Shown here one piece after another: positions 9,242 through 19,747 of a DNA stretch of 64,000 nt. This DNA comes from Massariosphaeria phaeospora (lineage: Eukaryota > Ascomycota > Dothideomycetes > Pleosporales). The DNA is taken from positions 1-64,000 of the forward strand of contig JAADJZ010000011.1 in assembly GCA_011032825.1 (NCBI GenBank), written 5' to 3'. Both the position numbers and the translations under genes were made by a program. The notes beneath the pieces were generated by a model. That model did not search any database. It saw only the letters and a program-made list of their open reading frames with translations, and was not told where the DNA came from. Position 1 is the stretch's first letter; each line of letters starts with the position of its first letter.

Positions 9242-11158
9242 ATGGGCAAGCCGCGGGTCAGTGCTCCCTCCCCCGCTACAAATGACGATGACGATTTCTA
9301 ATGCGGTGCAGATGATAATACTGGTCCGCCATGCCCAGTCCGAAGGGAACAAGAACCGCGACATCCACCAGTTCATCCCCGACCATAGGGTCAAACTGAC
9401 GAGCAACGGCTGGAACCAGGTACGCGCTCAGCTCCAGCAGCCTTGGGCTGACCTACATGCTGGAACAGTGGCTCACCATGTTGCGCCCCAATAGGCAGAG
9501 GAAGCAGGCCGACAGCTGCGTTCCATGCTCCGGCCAGACGATACCCTGCAATTCTTCACGTCGCCCTATCGTCGTACTCGCGAGACCACCGAGGGCATCC
9601 TGCGCACCCTCACCGCAGACGATCCCACCCCTTCCCCGTTCGCACGCCATAAGATCAAGGTGTTCGAAGAGCCGCGGCTGCGAGAACAGGACTTTGGAAA
9701 CTTCCAGCCATGCTCGGCCGAGATGGAGCGCATGTGGCAGGAGAGAGCCGACTATGGCCACTTCTTCTACCGCATCCAGAACGGCGAGAGCGCAGCCGAT
9801 GCCTATGACCGAATAAGTGGTTTCAACGAAAGCCTGTGGAGGCAGTTTGGCGATGGAGACTTCCCTAGCGTTTGCGTCGTCGTCACGCACGGCTTGATGA
9901 CACGGGTGTTTCTGATGAAGTGGTGAGCCTCTTCACTCTCTGCAAACTTGGAACGCTGCAAGGCCAAGGACTAACAACGGACAGGTACCACTGGTCTGTG
10001 GAGTATTTCGAGGATCTCCGGAATGTCAATCATTGCGAGTTCATTGTCATGAAGCAAAATTCTACAAACGGGAAGTATATTCTAGAAAACGAACTTCGTA
10101 CTTGGTCCGACCTCAAAAAGCGCGCTGCTATCACCGACACCACTAGTGCAAGCGCAGCTACGCCTACTCGGGGAGCGTCGAGTTCCACTAATCTTGCCAA
10201 CTTGAACTCTTCCCCTGTCATTCCCGTGCGGCGTTGGGGAGGGTGCGCCAACGGCTGCAACCATGACAAGATGAACTATCCGCGTCGAGTAATGCGCAAG
10301 AACACTGCCGACTACCTCGGAGGACAACTCCCCATGCCTGCCATGGCCCACTCTCAACTCGACCGAGAACAGGAGGACCATCCAATTGCTTCGGCGGAGG
10401 CAGACCACACCCCCGCCATCAAGGAGCCGAGTCCTTCAAAACTAGGACGCAAGCTTAGCACAAAGGCTGCACCACTTCCGACAATCCCCATGTCCCCACT
10501 TTCACCTAATGATGCGTCCAACGATGAGTCCTCGGCCGAAAATATTGATGGAGAGGATGAGACTGCCGCATCAGCCCCACGGACGCAGCAGTCTGCGCCC
10601 AGAACTGCGGCAATACTCCGACATCTACATCCACGTGGCGGTGGTGGTGGACAGGTTACACCAGGAGACGGACTCTCTGACGACTCGGATTATTTCCCGG
10701 GAATGCAGCATGCGCACACTCATCACCATTCACACAGTCACGGTCACGGTCACGCGTCTTCTACAAATGGAAAGTCTAGACTTCGTGCTAGCTCGAGGCA
10801 GAGGCAGGAAATTCAAGATCGAAAAGCAGCCCGTAAAATGAGTGAACGAAGTTGGAAGGAAGAGTCTGGCATGGGTCTCGGTGCCCGTGCAGACACGCTC
10901 GGTGATGGTGATGAGAGCGGCGAGGAGACAGGCTTGACGCATGAACGCAGCGCCTCACCCGAAAATACAAACCAAGACGAGGAGAGACCGATTCTAAGAG
11001 AGGCGCTCAAGGGCGATATGATTGTCGAGAATAGCGAGGAAGAAAGAGAGGGTAGAGAAGACAATCTGAATAGATTGGCTGAAGATAACAAGGTCGGACC
11101 CGAGGATATCGACAAGCTGAAAGAAGCGGAGAGGAAGGGATTTGGAGAGATATATTGA
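9242..11158 (+). CDS. Histidine phosphatase (phosphoglycerate mutase-like) with long disordered tail
   Basis: Four exons: 9242-9256, 9312-9419, 9495-9922 and 9985-11158, giving 574 residues. Exon 1 codes only MGKPR and joins to MIILVRHAQSEGN. All introns are GT-AG (55, 75 and 62 bp), the last with a perfect CTAAC. The catalytic RHAQSEGN (phospho-accepting His12) and the second histidine motif VVTHGLMTRVF (about residue 175) define the branch-1 histidine phosphatase fold; the Arg in SPYRRTRET is also conserved. The domain covers about residues 6-230. The remaining 340 residues are low-complexity, with a cluster of alternating His (HTHHHSHSHGHGH) and acidic stretches. Fungal proteins of this type are phosphoglycerate-mutase-like phosphatases related to yeast Det1; the substrate is not predictable. 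Without splicing, the ORFs are split among three frames. Confidence 0.88.
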
Positions 11159-11791
11159 GTAACCTAAACTATACATGTTTAGTATCGTAATCCGGTCGCG
11201 TCTACGCTTAGGTGTGACGTGTCTGTGATGTAGTTCTCGTGGGATTTTCGTGGATGAACAAAATCCTGCTTCTTCGTGAAACTTGCCATAGTACTAGAGT
11301 CATTACCGACAAAGGCGGACTTTCAGTGACACGTCTTTGTCATATCACACCAGCGCAAGGGGGGCGTATATAGGAAAGGTGCTTGCGCTCTTCGCTCTAT
11401 GTTTCCTCTTCTTTACATCTTCTCAGGCGAGGCCAGTTTAGTTCCAAGCACTTCAAGATTCATACTGCTTCTATTTCTCCCTGCAATATAGTCCTTGATG
11501 GGAACTCTTCTTGCGAATCATTATTGCCAGTCCAATTTCTCTTCTCATTTTAAAGCTTTGGTTAAATATCTTAAAGTGGGATTTGACCCAGGCGGTCATC
11601 TGCGCGATTCTGCTATTCACAAGATCATCTCAAGTTCCACGAGTACCTGCTATTAGCTCCACAAGTAGCACCAGCTGTTTCACGACTGTTCCGAACCATC
11701 CACAAACATTCTCTCCAGTTCCACGATTTCTCACAACGGAGTTAACCGATTGGTCATATCTTGCGATCGAGTCGAGAGCACCCAGAATCTG
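11159..11791. other. Intergenic region
   Basis: Between the phosphatase stop and the first ATG of the membrane-protein gene. Frames are open in parts upstream of 11792 but lack an ATG in frame, so an unseen 5' exon of the next gene cannot be excluded. Confidence 0.4.
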
Positions 11792-13498
11792 ATGTCTCGA
11801 CGGGAGAATTTGGAGGAGCTCGTTCCTTGGCAGAGCGGACCTGGGCCGACGGACCGAGGGGGTTTTAGCATTGTGTGGTCGTGCGTGGCTGTCATCATTA
11901 CTTGTACCTGGACAACTCTACATCTTAACATACCTGCCAGGACAGATTCCTTCTGGACGAAGTTACTACGAAAGATCAAGTGGATGATTGTTATGATCGT
12001 GCTCCCGGAATTCATTTTTTCCCATGCCATGGTAGAGCTCAAAATGGCCATTGATGATTACACTATAATGGGGGAATCGTGGAAGAGATATACGGCTGCG
12101 GGTTGGTGTGTTCATCCGAAACCTCGAACTTACACGCTGCAAAATGTTCTTTCGGGACGCTGGACATGGTACTCCGGACCAACCCAGAGCGAATACGGCA
12201 AGATTGTAAGAAAAGCTATATTGCAAGACATCGATAACGCCGTTGTTAAGGATGACCTAGTCGACGAAGATTTAACGATCGACGCAGCACTCTTGGGCAT
12301 TTGCGAAGAGCACAGGCATATCAAATGGACTATCACCCATAATTACTTCCTTAATATGGGCGGTATCGTAAACTCCACGAACCATCTACCTATCGAGCCT
12401 CAATACATTAAGCCCATCGAAGGAACACTGTATGATATAGCAGGATCTCGCCAATCTGGGCTCTCTGATATTATTCATGACAACCACATAACCGAAGCTG
12501 AGCTTCTAGACAAGAGCAAGGCAGACTATCTCGTGAAAGTGCTATGGCTCATACAAATCTTTCGCCTTGTCTTCGAAATCTGCACAAGAGCTACCATGAA
12601 GCTTCCGATAACACCGCTCGAGATTACTGCGGTATCTTTCTCTTCATTATCACTTTTGACCGTACTTGTACAAAACAAGAAACCCCAGGACGTCGGGCAG
12701 CCTGTTGTCTTCCGCGACACGATTGGTATTCCTGTTACGAGACCCCGGCCTGTCGATAACAGTTTGGTTGCGATATTCTTCACGGTGCAGAAGTACCACC
12801 TGGAGCGGCTCCACCAGTATGACCATCGCCGTATACCGAATGACAACACCCGGCTCAACTGGGGCTCCCGCAACCTTTTACTCGTAATGCTGTCAACTTC
12901 CACCATCGTATTTGGATCCATACACTGCGGAGCATGGAGATACGCATTTGCCACGCCGGTGGAAAAATGGGTATGGCGAGCATGTACCCTTGCTGGATTA
13001 GCATTACCAATCATCGTGTTTCTCCTCATAGTTATCCTCAGATGGATCATTTGGGACAGACAGCGCGAAGTGATAACCAGCCAGATGATCTTGCATGAAT
13101 GGATCCGAAATCGTTACCAGGGGGTCGATGACTTGGAAGAACTAATACGTCAAGGTCGGGCTGAGGAGCATACAAGAAAGATTGTTAAAAAAGCTGCACC
13201 GCTCCGCTCACCTCATGAAGATCCTTCTGGTCTGATATCAGAGCCACTGGCCAAGATGGATGAAGGGAACGATCGCCATAACGGGGAAAAGGCGATCGAG
13301 AAGGCCAGAATATACGACACGGCAGGCGCATCGTTCCAGAGATGGGAGTTATTCTACGTGGTTTCACAGTACGCTTCATTCGCCATCTATCTGATAGCAA
13401 GACTATGCCTCATTACAATCGCTTTCTCGAGTCTTCGGCTCGCGCCTCGTGGGATCTACAAGGACACTTGGGCGGCTTTCTTGCCGAGCATTAGGTAG
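11792..13498 (+). CDS. Multi-pass membrane protein, fungal family of unknown function
   Basis: The open frame from the ATG at 11792 encodes 568 residues. It opens with GPGPTDRGGFSIVWSC, matching a widespread fungal family that begins with a variant of this motif before a first membrane span (VAVIITCTWTTLHLN). Further hydrophobic segments are visible around WMIVMIVLPEFIF, VLWLIQIFRLVFEI, LEITAVSFSSLSLLTVLV, NLLLVMLSTSTIVFGS, LAGLALPIIVFLLIVIL and the C-terminal SFAIYLIARLCLITIAF, so six or seven spans are likely. The central part (about residues 95-240) is soluble. The function of this family is unknown to me. Many relatives start with an N-terminal signal or extra exon; here the region upstream of 11792 has no ATG in frame, so the true 5' end may be an undetected short exon. 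No introns are needed inside the frame. Confidence 0.75.
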   Translation: MSRRENLEELVPWQSGPGPTDRGGFSIVWSCVAVIITCTWTTLHLNIPARTDSFWTKLLRKIKWMIVMIVLPEFIFSHAMVELKMAIDDYTIMGESWKRYTAAGWCVHPKPRTYTLQNVLSGRWTWYSGPTQSEYGKIVRKAILQDIDNAVVKDDLVDEDLTIDAALLGICEEHRHIKWTITHNYFLNMGGIVNSTNHLPIEPQYIKPIEGTLYDIAGSRQSGLSDIIHDNHITEAELLDKSKADYLVKVLWLIQIFRLVFEICTRATMKLPITPLEITAVSFSSLSLLTVLVQNKKPQDVGQPVVFRDTIGIPVTRPRPVDNSLVAIFFTVQKYHLERLHQYDHRRIPNDNTRLNWGSRNLLLVMLSTSTIVFGSIHCGAWRYAFATPVEKWVWRACTLAGLALPIIVFLLIVILRWIIWDRQREVITSQMILHEWIRNRYQGVDDLEELIRQGRAEEHTRKIVKKAAPLRSPHEDPSGLISEPLAKMDEGNDRHNGEKAIEKARIYDTAGASFQRWELFYVVSQYASFAIYLIARLCLITIAFSSLRLAPRGIYKDTWAAFLPSIR

Positions 13499-13711
13499 TT
13501 TCTGAGTTGTCCGGCTCTAGCCTGATTTACTTCCTGTCAAGCTACATCGAGATTCATAATGTAGTAAAATAGTGAAGAGGATGACCAATGGCTGAGTTCT
13601 GATGTAACACATCTACTCAATCAACTTTGCAAAGTCCTGCTGCTGGTATATAGCCATCAGGGTGCACGCACTGGTTAGGAAACAAACGTCTTTCGACTGC
13701 TTCTGGAAGCC

Positions 13712-14226
13712 TCAATTCTTCGGCGCACCCTCCACCACCTGCAAAGCCCCCGCCTCCAACAACCCTTCTTCCACCAACTTCCCCACCACCTCCCGCACCC
13801 ATGTCTGACAGTTCTTCATCTCGACTCGGCGTCTCAGGCCCTATCACTCACAAAACAAATCAGCAACCTGGGGCCCAAACCAAACAACAAACAGCGTACC
13901 TCTACTCCAGCCACACCTACGCCTTTCAAACTCTTCCCCGGCACTTCTACCTCCCTCGCCACCCGTTCCACATCGCCTACCCCCTTCCCTTCCCCAACAC
14001 TCCCCAACTCCACAACACGATAACTCCGCGGTGCACACTCTGCAAGATCATGCTCTGGTTCGACGAGCAGAGTGAAGCCGGTAGCTGGGCTGCCGTCGGC
14101 GTGGATGCGCGTGCCGAGTTTGGGCGTCGTTGTTGACGTGGGAGTAGGGAGGAACAGCGCCCAGTGGGCGGCGAAGAGCGGGGAGGGATAGATGATTAGG
14201 TGCAGGGGGTTGGGAAGGGAGGGCAT
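13712..14226 (-). CDS. Small conserved fungal protein, two exons
   Basis: Exon 1 is 14226-13900 (109 codons), a 59-bp intron (13899-13841, GTACGC...GATAG, phase 0) follows, and exon 2 is 13840-13712. The product has 151 residues. It starts MPSLPNPLHLIIYPSPLFAAHWALFLP and ends NCQTWVREVVGKLVEEGLL then APKN. From memory this matches a short protein found in many Pezizomycotina with the same N-terminal LIIYPSPLFAAHW-type block and the NCQTW-R block; its role is not known to me. Exon 2 lies in a different frame from the long open frames over 13617-13847, which are shadows. The splice is supported by phase and by the conserved motif on each side. Confidence 0.8.
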
Positions 14227-14763
14227 AGTGGCTGGGCAGATTGGTGTGTTTTAAAAGGGCGGTTGTGGCGGATAAGTGCGATATGTTTCGATGCGGCACA
14301 GAATATGCAGGAGTGGTGTGACGCTGTTGCCTAGTGCAACCGATCAAAGATGTTTTCTAACCTTTCCGGTATAGATCGATATACAGCACGAATAATTCAA
14401 GGGGCTTGCAAGTTGAAAGTCAACGGACGTCAAATTCCGCGAAAGATGTTGAAAGGGCTTCCTTTTTGAGTCAGGTCACTTGATGCCCATGTGATCGCAC
14501 TTTCACCTCAGTACTGCCCTATTGGAAAGGCATTTGGGAATAGGAGGGAGCCAACCTTGAATTCGCCTCACGGAAATGTCGTTGAAGCCTAAGTTGCTGA
14601 TGGAATGCTTGAGACACTAATGTGGATAGGCAATTGAAGACCCTTTCACGCTTCTGTAAAGGCCAGTTGTACTGTTGCCATTCTAGTCCTCTAAGATACA
14701 CAGAAAGACTCATGTTTGAAGTTCTATTCTGCCATCTATAGTCTATATCCGTCTACGTATAAA
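14227..14763. other. Intergenic region
   Basis: 537 bp between the small conserved gene's start and the HET gene's stop. I see no supported gene in it. Confidence 0.5.
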
Positions 14764-16844
14764 TCATACAACAGTAATAGTCATCTCTTCTCCCCAATCC
14801 ATCTCATCTACGGCCACAGCCAGTCTCTCTATACAAATTCCCACCCTTTCGTACTGCGCTATGTCTTTTTCTTTGTCTGTACGTCTGAACACCAAGCAGA
14901 AATGGTAGGTAAAATTTTCTTCGAGGCACTCCATAGTTGCCATTGACATGACGAGCACGTCTAAAGTAGCGGAAGTATGGTCTGGGTACCATAACCGACG
15001 TAGTATTCGAGCCTCGAATGGGGTATGATAGGCTAAGCCGTCGGCCAAGAGCCGCCCTGGTATGCCGCTTCCTGTTATCCTGAGCGATCCGGAGGCGATC
15101 TCACCGAGGGGATCCAGACCGATGGGTGTTGTGGAGACGGACAGCACGTGCGCTCGAGGTTTGAGAGTCTCGTTTTGTGTCTCCCAAGATACGCGCCCCA
15201 CAACCGAAGCCCACGACCATGTTGGTGCTCGATAGGTCTCGGGTCGAAAGGTGCTTCCAGGCCTTCGCCATAGAAGATCGTAGAGTATGTTGTCTTTCCA
15301 GAGGCCTGCATAGTAACTGCAGTGCCGGTGGGTCTGCATGACAAAACTCGCAACGCCCTGTAACGCGGGAAATATGTCTTTGTCGAAGGACAGCTCCATC
15401 TTAGAGTATTCCATAACCATAGCGTGCCAGTTTCTTGCCATTGACAAGTGGTTTCCGTCTGAATTCAATGAGCCGTTTATTTTAGTGGGCAATATGCGAT
15501 GCGTCATGGTCGTGCCATTGAGACCGAAGGTGGCTTCCGGCCAGCGACCACTACATTCGCAAGCCTGAGTTGCAGTGCATTCCCAATACAACTCGTTGTT
15601 CCCGAAATGCACAACCCGTGGTGAGAGAGCGCGCTCTTGGAAGAACCACGACCTTCGAAGTAGTGGCATATCTCCCCACTTAAATGAGTTATGATCCACG
15701 CGTTCACGGGCATGAATGCTACCAGCTACATTACCAAGAGCTTCGGAAAGTTTGTACTCATGTGGAAGACACCAAGGCGATGGTGTCATGTACAGGCCTC
15801 CCTGGGCATTGGGTGATTGCGATGCTGCTATACAGAGATAGCTGCGTGAGTATATCGATGCCATCTTACTTCCCTCATGACGCCAGTCGTCGGCACTGTC
15901 CTGGATGATACATAAGCTATCAATCCAGAGGTACTTGATACCGAGTCGAAAGGTGAGAGACACAGCGTGTTGAAAAGTAGGTGGTAGATTGCCGCTTGTG
16001 ATTCCGGTTTGGTGTGCGAGTAGATTAGATGTGGTCGTTCGTATTTGTTTACTGGGGTCTTTCCCCCAACAATGGCTTAAGCAGATGTAGTGAGCTTTTT
16101 CACCGGCATCCGACGTATGTAGCTGCACTGTGTCTTCATCCAGTATTTCAAGAACACGCGTCGGTAGCTGCTGAGGCTCGCTGTGGGCGGCATTGCAGGG
16201 TTTATGCATACTGCGGCACTCCGCTAGCCAGGATAATATGCGTGTTGCGGAGTCTTCGACTCGCGTGGTACTAAAAGCAAGAGAGCTTTTTTCAATCGCG
16301 CGCCAGGGACATGATCTCTCTGTTCTAGTCAGCGAGGCGGTGGAGGACTGGATCTTGGTTGCTTACCTTGGGAATTGAATATTTCCCACCAAATATTGTT
16401 GGACTCATACTTGGCCTTGAGCTTCTCGCCCTTCTTCTTGACAAGGTTAATTTGTTCGCCCTGGTTCACGTTGGCCCTCGCAAAGAGAGCGACTAACAGA
16501 TCGCAGCCGTAACAAGCTCTGCTTTCCGACGAGGCTCGCAGGTCGTTCAAGCGAATCCAGCGGGGTACGCCGTCATCAAGACTCGGGCAGAGCCGACATG
16601 TCCACAATTTCTGCAAAGGTGGATCTTCTGGCGTTGTTGATGGTGAAGAAGGGTTTGACGGAGCGACTTGTGCGGTGTTTGCGATGACGTCGGGGGTTTC
16701 TACCCTCGTAGCTTGGTCGGCTAGGCCGTCGCTCCTTCTCCTCTTTCTTGAAGCTAACATCGCCAAAGGTTCATCACTTGGTAGGTCGGGACTTCTCTCT
16801 CTCTTCCGGGGTCGCATTGCTGAGTAGTGCAGCGTAGGTATCAT
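14764..16844 (-). CDS. HET-domain (heterokaryon incompatibility-type) protein
   Basis: Exon 1 is 16844-16367 and exon 2 is 16319-14764, joined by a 46-bp GTAAGC...AACAG intron with a GCTGAC branch point, giving 677 residues. The HET signature blocks are YICLSHCWG (about residue 237) and YLWIDSLCIIQDSADDW (about 290), followed by SIYSRSYLCIAAS and a downstream RSWFFQERALSPRVVHF block. The N-terminus is basic and disordered with a CRLC...CYGCDLLVALF segment before the domain, typical of many fungal HET proteins. HET domains trigger cell death in non-self fusion or NLR-like signalling when partnered; no partner gene is visible here. Most such genes are in large, fast-evolving families, so a specific het locus cannot be named. 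Confidence 0.88.
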
Positions 16845-17469
16845 CGTTTGTGGCGTTTCGATCTCCTGGATTTGTGTGGGCTATAACCAATCAGGATGCG
16901 GTCGATATAGATCTACTCAGCAGCTTTCGACGTACTCGAGTCGCCCTAAGAATGTGCGAGACTCATCGCAGAGAGTTTGAGCTTTGCGCAAAACTTCTCT
17001 AAGAATGTGCACTGTCGGGCCCTATTATGGTGGGTAGCGGCCACCAGGCGGGCGCAGCCACAGGCGCAGCTACCCAGCCTCATTCATGCGGCAGCACCAC
17101 GGCTAAACAGAACAGCATGGTTTGCAACACCTACCTACGAGCCTTGTGATGCTCCTAACATACACCTACGTGGCTTCAAGGTTAGGAGCCTGTCAGAGAA
17201 CCATGAAGGAATGCTATTTTGGTTTGTAAAATACAGCCTACGCATCGGTACTATATCATACAGACACATGCGAACTACACGTTCCTACCCATAAGTCATG
17301 CGCCAAGCCCTGTCTGAAGAACGCAATCGCGCCGTATGAATGCTTTGAAACATGATTTTCCGAGACTCCTCGCTTGCTTGCAGTTTGTCTTTCCTGTAAG
17401 CCCGACTCCGTTTCCGTATCAGACACATGGTATCCCATAGCGATTGTCATTTCGCAAAGATCAATAACC
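16845..17469. other. Intergenic region
   Basis: 625 bp between the Clr2-like stop and the HET gene start. No coding remnant was recognised. It should contain the HET promoter and the Clr2-like 3' UTR. Confidence 0.5.
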
Positions 17470-19487
17470 TTAAAAGTGGAAGTTGTCTCCGAAGGCAATA
17501 CCCCCTTCGTCCATACCCTCGAGGTTCATGAAATCATCCAAGGCGAAGCCGTCTGAGGCTCCAGTTGCGATGCCCATGCCCATGTCGAGATTGTGCATTT
17601 CGGACGTTGGAGGTTTGTTCGTTTCTTGCGCGTCCGGCACATCCAGGCCGTCGAAAATTTGAGTGCCTTTTGGAATCGAGTGGCCAAAAGCTGTCGTTCG
17701 ATCTGATTTTGCGATACTAATGAACTGGGCTTGCCCTGTAGCGTCACCACGGGAGTTCATCCAGAGACCATTTCCGCCCTCATTCTGCTTGACAGCTTTG
17801 AGAAATGGCTCGACAAACACAAGACTAGTCTCGTACCAGCGGCCCTTGATCTCGGAGATTTCAAGGCGGGAAGATGAAGCTATCAGTTTCCAGTACGCGA
17901 GGGTACGTGTGTCGCGAACCAGAGTAAGATTTCGCCATCGCATGTCCTCCCGCATACGAATCGGAATGTTGTTGTTGGGCGGAGGCGAGGGCGGAGACGA
18001 AGGATCGACTACGGGAAGAGTAGCATAAGTATAGACGTCTCCTATAACAAAAACCTTGGAAGGGGAAGGGGCATTTGGATGAGGCGCATGGTAAGGCTTT
18101 TCGACGACATCGGTAACAACCATCAGGTCGGTCCCGCTACCAAAGCGCAGGCGGACGGGTTCGCCCCTCCATATTTTTTCTGCGCCCAAAAATATACCGT
18201 TGTAATGGCGCTCTTCTATGCCGTTTGCCATCGTGGTCTTGAGGCGTTCAAACAATGTGTATGTCGAGTCAATCAACTTCGCTGCAAGGATTGAAGCATC
18301 GACATCAGGAATACCGGTATTTCCACCGAGCTTCCCGGATCGCAGAGCATCCCAGTCGACTTGCTCATAGTTGAGAGTTGGGTTTTGTTGAAGGAAAGCG
18401 TAGGTGCAAACCGGAACCGACCAGGCAAGCCACGGCTTTATACCCTGGTCTGATTTTACAAGTTCCTGATGACTTGTGATATCGCGAGGGTAGGACAGAG
18501 GCTGGATCAGATAGGCACTCTGAGTGGGCCCGCCCTGCGGCACCCATCTCCGAACGATGAGGCCTAGACCCCAAGCCGTTGTCTTTGGCCGGAAGAACCA
18601 GACCACCTCGCCTGTTCGGCCTAGGAACCTCCCATACTGACTATCCACTTGTTGATCTATTGAACGGGGTTGCGGAAGAGGTGTAGAGGTGAGGATGTCG
18701 GGCGGTTTGATACGCGGAGTGTTGTTCGTAGCGATCAGTTGGGCGCTTGGGCTTTTCGACAGACCCAGACTGGGACGCCGAGGGGGGATCTGAACAGTGG
18801 GGTTTCGCCCAAGCAGCGGCGGTGCAACACTAGGGCTGTTTTCTTTCTTGATCGTGTTGATTGCGATATCCGAGCCGAATTCTAACTTTATCGCAGGCTT
18901 CTCTTCAAGCTGCACCGGGCAGCATATCCGACAGGTGCAGTTCTGGTAGTCGCTCGTCTCGTCGCTGCCGAGCCACAGCAGATGGGGGAAGAACTCGATG
19001 GGGCTTCGGAAGCGCTTTTTCGGGCCCTTGGGATATCCATAGAGATAGGCGTCCTGGCGGTCGTGTCCCCCGCCCGAGTGGTTCTTGACTGCCTTCGCCT
19101 GGCCGTCGGCCTTGGACTTGATGTGTTCGTACAGCTTGTAGCCTTCGGGGAAATCGTAGAGAATGCACTGCTGCCATTTGTCTGGCCCTGTTAGCGGGAC
19201 ACGGAGCCATGAGGGAGAGCGCCAGATGTGGGCGAACCTTCGTATTGTTTGCCGCCAATCTCGCGCAAGAGCATGCCGCCCAGCTTCTTGCGCCAGTCGA
19301 TGTGCTTCGGCTCGTCCTTTTCGATCAGACGGTAGTAGTCGGCCTGGCCCTGCGCGTTCGGCGTGCGGTCGAGTTGCGCTTCGGTGGGCCCGTTCCTGAC
19401 GGGGCGGCCCTTCTGGTTGACCACTTCGTGGCCGTCGGACTTGCAGGCAAAGATGGGCCAGAACTTGGTCAGGACAGGCTGGGCCAT
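17470..19487 (-). CDS. Clr2-like transcription-silencing protein
   Basis: Exon 1 is 19487-19238 and exon 2 is 19187-17470, with a 50-bp intron (GTTCGC...CTAACAG) joining QYEG to PDKWQQC in phase 1; the product has 655 residues. Exon 1 holds the N-terminal Clr2 region (WPIFACKSDG, DYYRLIEKDEPKHIDWRKKL). Exon 2 opens with CILYDFPEGYKLYEH and the central FFPHLLWLGSDETSDYQNCTCRICC, which I assign to the Clr2 family, followed by the longer C-terminal Clr2 domain containing RRWVPQGG and RFGSGTDLMVV. In fission yeast Clr2 is part of the SHREC complex (with Clr1, the deacetylase Clr3 and Mit1) that silences heterochromatin. The same role here is inferred. Its 5' end faces the transposon nest, 261 bp from the first element terminus. 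Confidence 0.78.
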
Positions 19488-19747
19488 GGCAGGCAACAGG
19501 CAACAGGCCACAGGCAGCAGACACTCCGGCGGCGGGGTCGTGGCGGACGGGCGTGGCGGCAGTGGGCGGTGTTTGTCTGCATGCGGGTCTGAAGCGTTCA
19601 AAGGCTTATCAATAAATAAGCGGAATTGAGAGCCCCTGCGGGGGAGGTGCTTGACGTAGTAGCTAGTAAGCTAGATTCTACCTCTTAGCCTAAAACTTAG
19701 CTTAATTAGCTCTAAAAAGCTACTTATCTAGGCTGTAATCATTATTA
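19488..19747. other. Junction between gene island and transposon nest
   Basis: Upstream flank of the Clr2-like gene. Normal composition to about 19640, with a short hairpin (CCCCTGCGGGG near 19632), then AT-rich DNA up to the first transposon end at 19748. Confidence 0.6.

Noticed and set aside
11498..11791. Upstream exon for the membrane-protein gene
   Set aside because: The ATG at 11498 reaches a stop in the same frame before 11700, and the other frame lacks an ATG. A short unseen exon is possible but not supported.
14716..14946. Plus-strand ORF near the HET gene
   Set aside because: It lies over the antisense of the HET 3' end and is low-complexity.
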